A DNA stretch of 64,000 nucleotides. It comes from Bombus terrestris. Its lineage: Eukaryota > Arthropoda > Insecta > Hymenoptera > Apidae. The translations under genes were made by a program, and so were the position numbers. Positions 13,001-24,500 of the stretch are shown in pieces. The stretch spans positions 9,114,001 through 9,178,000 of the forward strand of contig NC_063276.1 in NCBI RefSeq assembly GCF_910591885.1. Direction: 5' to 3'. The first letter of the stretch is position 1. The number at the start of each line of letters is the position of its first letter. The notes under the pieces are model-generated. The model was not told the origin of the DNA, did no database searches, and saw nothing but the letters and a program-made list of their open reading frames with translations.

Positions 13001-13545
13001 CCTCGAATTATTTCAACACGAAAGAAGAAACAAATACTTTCTCCGTTTAAACCCGATTTCTGTAGAAACCTTTCTCTTCGTACTTGCGCTTTTATTCGTC
13101 TCACCAGTGAACGGCATATTTTCAGCACACCCTGTAAACGTGTCCCATCCGTAGCTCTCGAATCTCTTACCGAACACGGCATCCACCCCTCGCCGTGAAA
13201 CGACGCGAGTTTTATTCACTTTTCCGAGGATCCGGCGAGAGTCCCGTCTGCGAGCCGCGCTAACGATTCCGCCGGAAAGTTGCAGCCTCGAGGAGCCAGC
13301 AAGAGCTGGAAGGGGTGGAAATTAAATAATTCCGCGGCGCAGACGAGCTGATCTCTCTACTCGCGGATCGACCTCTCGAGTCGGCGAGCTCGCACATAGT
13401 CTGCAGGATTTACCGTCCGGCCTTGATTGCCTCGACAAGCGCGATTCTTTGATCGTAAATCCATCCGGCCCCGCGATTGTCACATCGAGCTGCTCCTTTT
13501 GCTCTATTGTCTATGGCTTTTCTTTTTTTCCCCTTCTTGTTTCAG
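10080..13545. other. Non-coding DNA with GC-rich blocks
   Basis: CpG-rich blocks lie at about 10120-10470, 11960-12480 and 13180-13480. The rest is AT-rich. In each block frames are open on both strands at once, which is typical of CpG-rich DNA without stop-rich AT content. A GACAAG/GTACGC donor-like site occurs near 12473, but no convincing acceptor pairs with it. No RNA gene or transposon was found. Confidence 0.5.
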
Positions 13546-13635
13546 GGAGCGGCCAGTGAGTTGGGATTTTTTAGTCGTGCTCGCGGAGGTAGGTCTCGAA
13601 GATTGACTGCTTTCAGATGACACGTGAAGAATTAG
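13546..13635 (+). other. Candidate cassette exon or microexon
   Basis: A long pyrimidine tract (about 13490-13543, including CTTTTCTTTTTTTCCCCTTC) ends in TTTCAG at 13540-13545, a near-ideal 3' splice site. Downstream donors are GCGGAG/GTAGGT (exon end 13588, 43 nt) and ATTAG/GTGAGT (exon end 13635, 90 nt). An even closer GCCA/GTGAGT would leave a 10-nt exon. In the frame beginning at 13547 the 43-nt version is open (E-R-P-V-S-W-D-F-L-V-V-L-A-E). The frame starting at 13546 stops within the longer version. Splice signals of this quality also occur by chance in long introns. No homology is recognised. Confidence 0.3.
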
Positions 13636-16242
13636 GTGAGTTTATTTTCTTAATGTTTGACTTTTTTTATTTTACGAAGATTGATGTGTTCCTTTTTAAA
13701 TCGTAACGCATTGGAATTATCTGACATCTCAATATTTCAACTATGCAAGCGACCAAGCAAGCTATCCAAGAATAGAGAATACGCGAGATTGAGGATTCTT
13801 CGAATTTTTATTTTTCGCGCGTGACAAATCGAGGTCTTCGTTCTTTAAGTATAAGAGGGTGAAATCTTTGTATTTGACTGCTTAACACCTGAGTTATCAA
13901 AACTCAAGAATATAATTGTTTCTAATAAATTATACTTTTTTGTCCATTAAACTGCCTCGCGTTAACTTATCTCTTTCTCAAAACCAGAACCGAAATCTTC
14001 CGTCACTAAAAGCCATTTATCCATCTCTATTCAAATTCGTATTTCAAATACAAAAAGCGAAACTCAGAACCGTAGCAGAATTCTAGGAAAACCTTACTTT
14101 AAACCTTACCTTAATCGAACACCTCTGCTTTCTCCATCGTGAAGCAGCGTTCCACGAAAATCACCGAAACCGGGTATCGATCGCTTGCAAATCGCCAAGC
14201 TAATCGCTTACTTCTACCCCATGGAAACAAATTATCATTCGAGGAACAAACGTTTCAATCAAGCGGCTCTCTCTCTCTTTCTCTCGTTTGCTCGATCGAA
14301 ACTGCATCGTGTTAGATAGAGCAATTACACGCCGTGTCAGAAAACCTTTTCCTCGGCTCCTATAATCGCCCACGTAATTCCGATCGACGAAATCGAGCAT
14401 CTCCGGTTCCCGGGGCAATTTAGCGGCCAATTAGAGATCGATCCTGGCGGTGGCCCGTTAATTGATCCTTAATTGCCGCGATAAGTTGGCCGACCTCGCG
14501 GCCAACGGATCGTCAGATCTGAGCAAAAGTCCTCGGACCAGGTCCCGCGGGAACTTGAGGCTAGAAGTGAGGAAACTCAACAGGAATGGAAAAACGGACG
14601 CGTCCCAGGACTTGGAAAGTGGCCTGATCAGGGCTACCGGATCTTGCTGCGATCAGCCGAGCGAACTGCAAAGTTTCGCCGGCTCGTTAGTGTCGCATAC
14701 AGGCCGGCCAACTTCTCTATTTACTCGCGAAATTCTCGACGACGACAGCTGAAATATAGTTTCCTAGTCAGCCGGCGGCAGCGTGCGTCGCATCGATGTT
14801 TGCTCGGCCACCAGTTTCTACAATCCACCTTTTTGTCCTGATGCTACGCGATTGCCTCAATTTCTGCTCCGGGAAAAAGATCGTTGCGGTGGAGGATCCA
14901 TTCTTTTTTTTCTAGCGCTAGTTGGAGAAGTTGGGTAAATTAAGTAATCGAGAGTCTTGAGAGTTTAGTAGGAATTCTTGAGACGAATTGAAAGGAATTG
15001 GATGAAGTTAGCGATTAGCAGACCGTGGATGTTAATGCATTTATGGGAAATTTAAAGGTAAAAATTTGTGGAGTGACCGTATATGTATATTACGAATCAA
15101 ATTGTCAACCATTACGAAGTGTATAAAAATATTCTGGCTTAGATATGAACAGATATTTACTAAGTGTATAAGTAAAAACAGAGTTAGAGCTTTCGATTTG
15201 ACAGACACATAATGAATTGAAATTATCATCCTATTAAGAGATGGAATAGAAGATAAGAGTGTCGAATTTCAAAAAATGAAATGAGATAATCTATTTTAGT
15301 CAAACAGTTACTAATTTTAGGTAGAAATGCGGTAGAACCGGTATGGTTTGAGAGGTATGAACTGCATTGAAATTATTCCTATTAAGTGATGAAATAACAG
15401 ATAAAAGAATTTCATGAAATAATTAAGAGATTTTCTGTGCTCGAAAAATAAATATTCAATGTAAATAGAACCGAGACGAAAAATTACGATTTAATAATCA
15501 TTTTTTGAATTGAAGTTAATATAATATACCGACATAAAATTCGTAGAAATCCTTGACGGAATAGTGCATATACTAAATTGCTGAAAAGTTTGTTCAATTG
15601 CTGATAAAATGATTTTCCACTTTTCGTACCTAATTCTTCGATCTTACCATTATTAATTTAGCATCGAATGTCACTGGACAATAAAAATATTGTCCTGTAC
15701 AATTACGTAAAAAAGTAGTTATTTTTGATCGCTTAACCTTGCAATCTTTGTAACAAATATTCATACGCCCTAATAAATGGAATATGTTCCTATATATTAA
15801 TAAATAATAGGATTCCAATCAAAGCTTCTTAACGAATTAATTCTGTTTGTCTAAAGCAAACTTTACCACGTTCGTGTATAATAATAAAATTAAACATTAA
15901 AAGTTTCGCAAACAAGCAATTTATTTAAAAAGTGAAATACAATTTAAAGGGGTGAATTAGTCGTTTAAATCCACCTCCGAAATATTATATTTATCATAAA
16001 TTAATTTAAAATTTCACCTCCATAACGTCACATAATTGGATTTTATACGATTAATCTTCTTTCATGGCTACAAATACAGAAATTTTTTTTTAAATAATAT
16101 TTAACGTAATTTAAAAAGAGCTTTTGTTCTAACATATCCTTCATCTTCGTTAGTTAAGATTAAATACCATACCAGAAACTCGAATCTCATTCGCCGGATC
16201 GTAAAACAAACGCTGTTATAAAAAAATTTGTCATGTTGTAAG
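13636..16242. other. Non-coding spacer
   Basis: AT-rich DNA interrupted by a CpG-rich block at about 14350-14840. That block contains overlapping frames on the plus strand (14462-14752 and 14644-14841) with no recognisable domain. From 14900 to 16240 the sequence is very AT-rich and I see nothing in it beyond short A/T runs. Confidence 0.5.
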
Positions 16243-16262
16243 CTCTCTCTCTCTCTCTCTCT
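16243..16262 (+). repeat. (CT)n microsatellite
   Basis: Ten uninterrupted CT units, flanked by AT-rich DNA on the right and leading into a GC-richer block at about 16270-16600. Confidence 0.95.
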
Positions 16263-16724
16263 TTTAATTAATCTCGTTATGCCCGCATCAGTAGCTGCGA
16301 AACGCTGTCGTCGGAGTAAACATCGCGATTTCCCGTTAAACTTTTCCAAGTTTCACGTTCCGCGACGTCCACATCGTACGGAGAGGGAAGAAGTTCGACC
16401 GGTTTGCAACTTCCACCGCGCGCTTGGAAACTCATAGGTCTTCGAATGTTTGTTCCGCGAGAACAATGGACGCGCAACTGTAAGTCGCATTAAGCTAATC
16501 CTCGCGGAAACGGGACAAAAATGTACGGCTTCCGACTCGAAAGCCACTCGAAACGATCTTTCGCCGCTATCCACCTGTTCCATCGGCCAGGGAAAACGAG
16601 TATGAAACGCCGTAGTAACGCCAACAGGGCTCGTTCGTCGAAAGGATAATCCCGTAATTAATACCGAGCATGCAACAGATGCGTGACGCTCGGCGAAAGG
16701 TGAAAAAGGCTCCCAACTTCCGCG

Positions 16725-16726
<2 letters not shown>

Positions 16727-16755
<29 letters not shown>

Positions 16756-16764
16756 TTCTCTCTC
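16727..16764 (+). repeat. (TC)n microsatellite, interrupted
   Basis: About 18 TC units with two TTTCT interruptions. It lies about 480 bp from the (CT)n tract at 16243 in the same orientation, with a CpG-rich block between them. Confidence 0.95.
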
Positions 16765-17546
16765 GTTTCTAGTAACTTCTCTGTGCAGTCGCGCCTCCGA
16801 TTTCCCAGCTTTTACGATCCTCCATGCCCGTGCTTGGGAGCTTTGTGTCACCGGGAATTTACGGGGGATGAAAGGCGAGGATTTTGATCCAGTTTCTTTA
16901 TCGGGGTCGTAATTCAAGATATCGCGCGCAACGCATGGGAATGCGACTTCGCGATCGGTTCAGCTGATTCCCCTGGGGATGTTGAGGATAATTCGGATGG
17001 AGATGGACTGCTACGAGAGACAGACTAGTATTTCTCCGAGTATTCTCGATATTAGGTAAAGTGATGTAGCGTAGCAAGCGAGACTTCGAAGTTTCAAATT
17101 TCACGTGAGAGCCGTTTTAGTATTATTGGGTCGAAGAACTGAATCTAATTTTTAACACTTAATTGTAATTTCTAATAAGAATAATAATTTTTCACGTTCT
17201 TACAACAGTTAGTATCGTTCCGTTTACCAAGGTTACGTTTATACTAGTCCTCATACGATAAAATGTTTAATAACATATTGATCTAATTCTTTCTATATTC
17301 ACGTATACCATACACACTATGTATATTATGATAACTACATGTTTTATTTAGAAAAGATACATAGATCACTTACTATTCAAACGATGAAAATTCATATGTT
17401 TAACGTGTTCGTAAATGAAACCTTCTAAGAACAGTGAAAATCATTCTTCAACAACGAAGGATAGTTCACAGAAACTGAACGTCAGTTAAACATTGCGATC
17501 CGTTTGCCCCCAAGATATAGACACAATTTAATCTCCATAGCCTAAT
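16765..17546. other. Non-coding spacer
   Basis: A GC-richer start (to about 17000) gives way to AT-rich DNA. No gene, repeat or element could be supported. Confidence 0.5.
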
Positions 17547-17552
17547 TTTATT
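17547..17552 (-). terminator. AATAAA polyadenylation hexamer (minus strand)
   Basis: A canonical AATAAA on the minus strand lies 18 nt beyond the stop codon of the coding-like frame at 17571-17801. The hexamer is common by chance in AT-rich DNA, so it supports that frame only weakly. Confidence 0.25.
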
Positions 17553-17570
17553 CACTACTTAATTCTCGAA

Positions 17571-17801
17571 TTAGTCATCGAAGAAGAAGACTCCTGGCAG
17601 AGCCTGTGATGTTCCACGTGGTGCTTGGCAATCAACATAGAGTCCCCGTTTAAGGTAAACGAAATAGCAAGCCGAACCAACACCGCAGACGAGAAAGACG
17701 GAAAATGAAAATGCAGCGAGATTCGAAGGAAGCCGCAGCAGCGTGTAGGATATACTTAATCGTTCATCGAGCCAAGCAACAGAAACTTGTCCCGTGTACA
17801 T
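17571..17801 (-). CDS. Candidate small single-pass membrane protein (unrecognised)
   Basis: A 76-codon ATG-to-TAA frame. Residues 28-50 form one plausible membrane segment (LAAFSFSVFLVCGVGSACYF then VYL), followed by Lys-Arg-Gly and a polar tail ending FFFDD. The second half uses many GNN codons with pyrimidine third positions (GTC, GGT, GTT, GCT, GAT), a purine-any-pyrimidine pattern typical of real coding sequence and unlike neighbouring frames. An AATAAA follows the stop. Size and layout recall small mitochondrial inner-membrane or other one-pass proteins, but I match it to no family. It may be a terminal exon rather than a whole gene, since no clear splice acceptor is seen just upstream. 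It could also be chance. Confidence 0.25.
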   Translation of the reverse strand: MYTGQVSVAWLDERLSISYTLLRLPSNLAAFSFSVFLVCGVGSACYFVYLKRGLYVDCQAPRGTSQALPGVFFFDD

Positions 17802-20800
17802 TACCCCCTTTCCCTTTCTTTCCCTTTCTCTTGAAACTCTTTTACGAAGACACGAACGCGTCCACCGGTAACAAGGGAATTGTTTTCCAACGATTATTCC
17901 TTGAGAAAGTCACGCTGGTTGCGTGCAAACCGACGAAGGGTTGTAAAAGTGTACTCTTCCGACTTTATCCACGGCTAATTACGAGTCTCGTGGCGTTTCG
18001 AGCAAACTATACTGCCTGCTCGTATATCATTGCTAATAATTGCGATTTTCATGGGATACACCATGAGACGATGCGCAGGTATTCAAGAGGAAGTAAGTAA
18101 TTTCGGGACAAGCGATTTTTCCATTCTTTGTTATGCGTTGATCTTTGTACGGAGTATGTAGATCTTGAATTTTTATTTGCGAAATTCTTTCTTAAAAGGA
18201 AGGAAGATGGGGAAAACAGATTTCGGAGAATTTATGTGAGAACTTGGGGATATGTTGTTGGATATAATTTGAAGATTACGTAAGATTATGATAAGTGTAT
18301 GAATGGAGAACTTATGGAAATGTATGTTGCAGGGGTTGCTTAGCCATGCAGTATCGTGTCGGTAATTGTTTGATGGTTATTGATATAAGAAAATTATTGA
18401 AGTACGAAGATTTGCATTTTTGTTTCTTGGATTGCAGTTGAAGAAAATTACCGAGAGAAATGAAGAAGTTTGAAATTATTTAATCGTGTGGGAACGGAGA
18501 CTCTTCGTGATTTTATCACAACGTGCACGAAATAAGTACAGCGGATCGTTCGAATAATTCTAAACGAGGAAAAGCAACTTATGGTGAATTATATGTTATT
18601 GAATATGAGATAAAAATTAAAATAAAAATAGTTTTCAAGCGATACAAGCCGTCCCTTCGGATTTTTCAAACGACTCGAGAATTGTTTAAACGACGCAGAA
18701 TTTAAAATTCTTCCTTTTTACAACAACGAAATAGGCTAAAAACTGAGAAAATACGGAATGTTTATCATTAAGTTTCAAAATATGACGAACGTTACGATCT
18801 ATTATACGATCAATCATCGAAGCAAAAACGTTAATTAAAACAGGATTATTCGAGGAAAATCGGACGAGAGATCATCGAGGAATAAAGAAATTCGAGGAGG
18901 GTGCGTTTAACTTCATCGCAGCGAGGCGGAACGATTCAAAGAAGCGGATAGAAACGACCTAAGAAGTTAACCTCTCCTCGGTTTCCCTTGGACCTTGTCG
19001 CGAGCTTGAGAGAATGCCAACGGCCTTTCTTGCGATCCCGCAAGAAACACGGCTGAATTGCCAGCATTTTACAAAGATCCTCCAACTTTTCGGCCCGGGA
19101 CACTTGGTCCTTTGACGTGGGACGCTTCGTATCCCGTTCCTCTCCCTGGTACAATGCAAACCAATCTACAGGACACAATACCATCCCAAACGGACTTCCG
19201 ACTTCTTTGTTTCGAGGGACGATTTCGACGCGTCTTAAACCACGATAACTTGTTTCGGGAAACGATCAACGCTTGGTATTTTAACTTTGCTGGTTGTTAT
19301 TATCGATCCTTTTGCTCTAGGTAAAGTCTGCAGAAATTGAGCAAATTTATTATTTGTAGAGCAATTATCTTTTTCAAATTTGTCAACGAAAGATCAGAAC
19401 TTTGTTGTTCCAATATAATTTTATCGATATTATATGACTGAAAAATACTCTTCTGAATTTTCTGATTTTTGCAACATTGTAACAAAGTAATAATCTTAAT
19501 TCTGTAAGTTACAAGTATTGTAAAAATAACGCAATAAAAAATCTTCTTTAAAGTTGATAGTCCCTTTACAAGTAATCCTGTTCAACGAAGTATAGAAAGA
19601 AAATAATTTGTCGCGGCTAAAACAAATTTTAAAGGCAAGGTTGCGTTTAATACATTTTGAGCCACAATTTCCTTGGTCACTTGGCGAACCTTTCTCCCAC
19701 TAAACGGTACAGGGGTTAAGATATTCTGAATGCAGCGAGCTTACACGAAAAGAGCGATAAAGAATTAGCGGGTGCAACTGAAACAGGCTCATTAGGTCTA
19801 ATTCAGTGACCACCGCCACAAAACCTCATCAAGAACCTCAACAAATTTCATCACAACCACTCCCAACGCGTATCACCTAGCCCTTCCTTTACTACTTTAA
19901 CGAAAACCCCAAACCCAACCATTCAGACCGCAAGCCGCTCGAAAAGAAAAAAAGAACTGCGTCAAGAATAATCGTAAAGCGGAGTAGGAACTCACAAATG
20001 CGTCGGTGTTCTGTTCTCTGACTCCCTGGTATTTTTACTATTCCTTATCACGCGAGCTGCAGATAACGCGATGATAAATCGCGCGACGATTAATTTCACG
20101 TCCCTCGACCGACCCGGAGGCATTTTCAACGATACCGTTTCGCAAGAAGTTTAGACCCGTTCCAAACACACGAATTTTTACTATTGTTTGCAATTGTCAC
20201 ATTTACAAATGAAGCGGTTTCACAGCGGAGGAAGCGAATACAACATACCGAGATGAAATAATCGACGCAAAATTCTCACATATAGTATACTAAGTAATTA
20301 GTAGCTTCCTCACAAATAAAGATATATTACTCATCTTGAAATACAACGTTCAAAACAATTGTAAGGCCAGTAGTATGAACGATTCTATTACACCAATCAA
20401 GAGGACAAAAGTAATGAATTACCCAATCGGCTGCATTCGTATGATACATTTCGTTATATTCATCGTGTTATATTCGTAACATTTCATCTTCGTATTATCA
20501 AATATTTTAAGTCCTACGAAACTACTAGATGATATGAAATTTAATATACTTGAGCGTGTTCGATTAATATGTAAATCCTATAATAAATACAACGACATGT
20601 AAATACTTTTCATAGCCATTGTGTGGAATTGTGTGCAACGGAATATATGCAAATGTCAGCCATTTTATAGTGATCAGTGCATACGTGGCCTTATACGAGG
20701 AGAAGTTGGCAGAGAGTTTCTGGTCTCGCGAACGATCAGAATCCTGTTAGCGTTTTCATATTCAAAGCGTGGTACTACAGACCGTTCTGCTTTGGCCCAG

Positions 20801-21301
20801 AAGACAAACGAACAGCCAGATCTACATTGTGTCCCGGCGGATCATTAGGCGGCCGCTTAAGCCTGCCTCTCGTGTCGGCCAGCTAGTAATAGAGGTTGTT
20901 TGTTTCCCGACGGAAATCTTATGACGTGCCGGCCCTCCTCTACGCTGTTTTCCGTGCGATCCCATTTGTTCCGCCCACCCTGGCCACGCTGCGATCCTTC
21001 GTCCCGGCAATACGGCATCGAAAGTAAAATTTATACTTTCGTTCTACGAATGAACGAGTGTCACGAGAACGAGAGGTCGCTGCACGATTACCGGATTACC
21101 GGTGAGCCACGACCTCCCCCTCTGTATTCAACTCGCCGCTATTCGTGAGGTGGTGATTTAAGTTCTGTTCCGAAGGTATTTCAAAGAACCATTTCATTAA
21201 AATTCTCATATGGAACTAAATACACATATCTATATATATAGAACACTGGTGCTAATTGCAAGTACGTACTAGTTTCTTCGAGTTAATTTTAAATTCTAAT
21301 A
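17802..21301. other. Non-coding spacer
   Basis: Mostly AT-rich, with GC-richer blocks at about 18940-19270, 20040-20160 and 20820-21150. In the last of these, frames are open on both strands (20621-20886 plus, 20822-21010 minus) without recognisable domains. No RNA gene or transposon was found before the MITE at 21302. Confidence 0.5.
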
Positions 21302-21515
21302 TTAGGTTGTCCCAAAAATTCCTTTCATTTTATAAGGAAGTAGTAGATGCACAACATTTTTTGTTTTATATTATTTTATTGGATTACGTTTGATCCATTT
21401 TATTCTATTATTACAAAATCGATCATACATAAATCCATAAAATAATATAAAATAAAAATTGTTGTGCATCTATTATTTCACTTATGAAACGAAAGAAACT
21501 TTTGGGACAACCTAA
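21302..21515 (+). mobile_element. Palindromic mariner-type MITE, copy 2
   Basis: A 214-bp relative of the element at 8612, in the same orientation. The left end is TTAGGTTGTCCCAAAAATTC, and the right end TTTTGGGACAACCTAA is its reverse complement over the outer bases. The left flank is TA (21300-21301) and the right flank is TG, so one target-site duplicate has mutated. The internal arms match each other (GTAGTAGATGCACAAC... against ...GTTGTGCATCTATTAT), giving a long hairpin. The right arms of the two copies are nearly identical while the left arms differ at a dozen or more positions. No coding capacity. Confidence 0.88.
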
Positions 21516-24500
21516 TGCAAAAGGAATATACTTGTGCTCGCATAGACCTCTGATATCAGTGACATAAGCACTAGACTTTGAAATTTTATGACTGCATTTA
21601 TATTCTAATGATTGTAAAATGAGAATCTTTGCTTTTGAAAAATTATTCCATGAAATTGTACGTATAAAATGTGTATGCATAATCGGATAAATATGAACCG
21701 TAAAGGGAGTCATTTATTAAAGAATTATGGTTATATACAGTATCAGCAATACAGTATCACTGATATTTCATGCTTTGTGTCTTGCTTTGTATCATAACCT
21801 GAAGTTGAATTTTCGAGGTTGACTGTGTCATCGCAATCTGATCTAATAAGCTGTTATGTCTATAAAAATGTTGAACACAGTAATAATAGCTTCTCGTAAG
21901 TACACTGCAGTTCATGTACTTGATAGTTAATCGAGGCGTTCCAAGTGATTAGATGCTGCTCGCTGTCTAGTAAACACCCAGTGCATTAAGGCAAGCTTTA
22001 GTTTAAAGTCATCGACTAAATCGGTCATGAATGGATGATTGACTTATTCCTACGTGACACTGTTACTTGCACGCCTGGCTATTTCAAATCGTATGATAAT
22101 CATTCTAATTCATCTTGCAGGCACCAGCCTACCACTCCTTGAAATACATACTACGTGTACATACTTACATTCTTATGAGACAGAAGAAAACGTACGAGAG
22201 ATGCTTCAAGATGAGGACAGACTAACTACACAATACACTTTAAGAGATATTTATGATGTCATAATAATCTAATGTTATTGTTTAGAGTAACCTAAGCACG
22301 TACTAAAAAATATCCTATGAAATCTATCTGTCTCGCTAATATAGGTTCCATCAAATTTCAATCGATTCTTGATAACATCTTGTTCAAACACATTCCAAAT
22401 TGTCAAAATCATTTTCTATGCAATATATAAATTTTAATGTTTATAACGCTTCAAGATTTGTAATTAATAAGAAACTTATATATATATACGGTGATCAATT
22501 TCATGTTTTATTTTCTCAACTTTATTATTCATATATATGATTATATTGAATAAAAAATAATAAATAAACGAACTACTTGTATAAGTTTATTTACTACAAA
22601 ATGATGATATAATTAATGGTAAATTTGAATGTAAATTGTAGAAAATATTGGTTGTGTCATCTCATATCTTTTCTCTAATTCTTTATGGTTTTTTGAATTA
22701 TTTCGTGTCAAACCTAATAGAAGAATTATTAAATAACAGCTGAAACCTATTCCAAGAGTTCTAAAAATTATCCTCCTTAATTAATAATGGCGTTTGCTGA
22801 AACTGGGATTACAGAGTCAATTACATATCTCAAACAAATCAGCCAAAGATCGGACTTACAAGAAACGTTTCCGAATTATCCCCCTCGGAAACGTCATTGA
22901 AGCTTAATCCAACGAACCCTATTTCATCTCATTTTGGCATATAATTCGTCAGGCTAGTCGCTCGATTAACCTGACAGCACTAGGGAGCCAACCAATATTC
23001 GCCAAAGTCTTTAACCCCTGATTAGCATTATTTTTTTACAACGCGGTTCTCGCTCGTATTACGAGAGAAACAAGTTCCCACAAAGAAACGGTTTCTCTGG
23101 CTTCAACGAGCCGGAATTCGACTTTTACCACGATTTTACAGTGGTTTTCGCGAATTAACCGTGTAACTTTAAGTGAAAAGTTTTTTCCCCAGCGCCGGGA
23201 GGTCCGCAGTATTTTCCAGCAATCCTTTGTCGAGGCGACCACGACGGGTCCATGCGTTCGCGTGGCTACCCTGTTTTATGCGAACCGTTGAAATTCCTAG
23301 AAATGCGGTAAGTTGCGGAAGAAGCCGCGAGAGAAACGAGATGCGTCCGGTTTAACCATAGACCAAGCTATGCGAACTGCTTTGAACGTGCTGCAAGAGG
23401 AAGTCCGGTTGTAGGAACAGTTTTCGGAAAGGGAACGTGCGGCTGTTAGGTGGTTTCGTAAAGAATGTACAATGTATTTGTTACGTAACACACTGTTCTA
23501 TATGATATCGCGATTGTATTGGAGCTTTCGCAATGGCATAGTTTGATGAAATTTATTATATTTGTAGTATATTCTATAGAGAATGTTATAGAGGATCATT
23601 TTATGAAATAAGGTACAAAATATAATATGCAGATATAATACATAAGATACAAAACGATACCAGAGAGAAAGTTAATAACAATAAAGTATGCAATATGATG
23701 TATTTTATAAAATGAAATAACTAAATATAATAATAAAATAAGGTATAATAAATTTTGCTAAATATGAAGTGTTTTAACAATATAAAATATAACATGCAAG
23801 ATGTATAAAACAAAATATATGTGACGTATATTTTAGAATATACTGAAATTTTAGAATAGAAATTGTACAATGTTTCATCTAACTTTATCATTAGTTCCGA
23901 TCAACGTGAAATCATATTCAAATCGATTCAAATCATACACATATTGTGAAATTGTGATTTCAAAATGAAGTACAGTATGTAATGAAGGAAAGAGATGAAT
24001 CATTTATAACGAAGCGTCCCCAAAAAATGAAGCGTAAATAAAAGATTATTTTGCAAAGCCATTGATGAAAGTTAGAAATTAAAAAAAATTATTAATATAG
24101 TCTTTGATGGCTTGGAGATTTTAATATGGTAGATGGTTGAATTCATCTGTAAAGTGGCCAGCACATACAAACAAATAAAATAGGACATTCTATTTAAAAC
24201 AAAGTTGTCTCTTTTATTTCATTAACCTTTTCCAACAGAATAAACTACTGCTACATGTACATATTTACTGCACGTTGCCTTCCCACGAAACCATGTAATT
24301 TTTGTGGAAAACATTTTCATGAATTTTTAATCGTAGCAGAAATACTTCGCGTAGCAAAGTTAATTGAAATAACGTTAGTTTAGGGCATATTTTGATTCAT
24401 ATATAAAATCAGTGAGCTCACAGCTATTATAACACTTCACAATACTATAGCTATATTTCTTCACTTTCTCCTTCATATTTGTTTCATTCTATCGCTCGTT

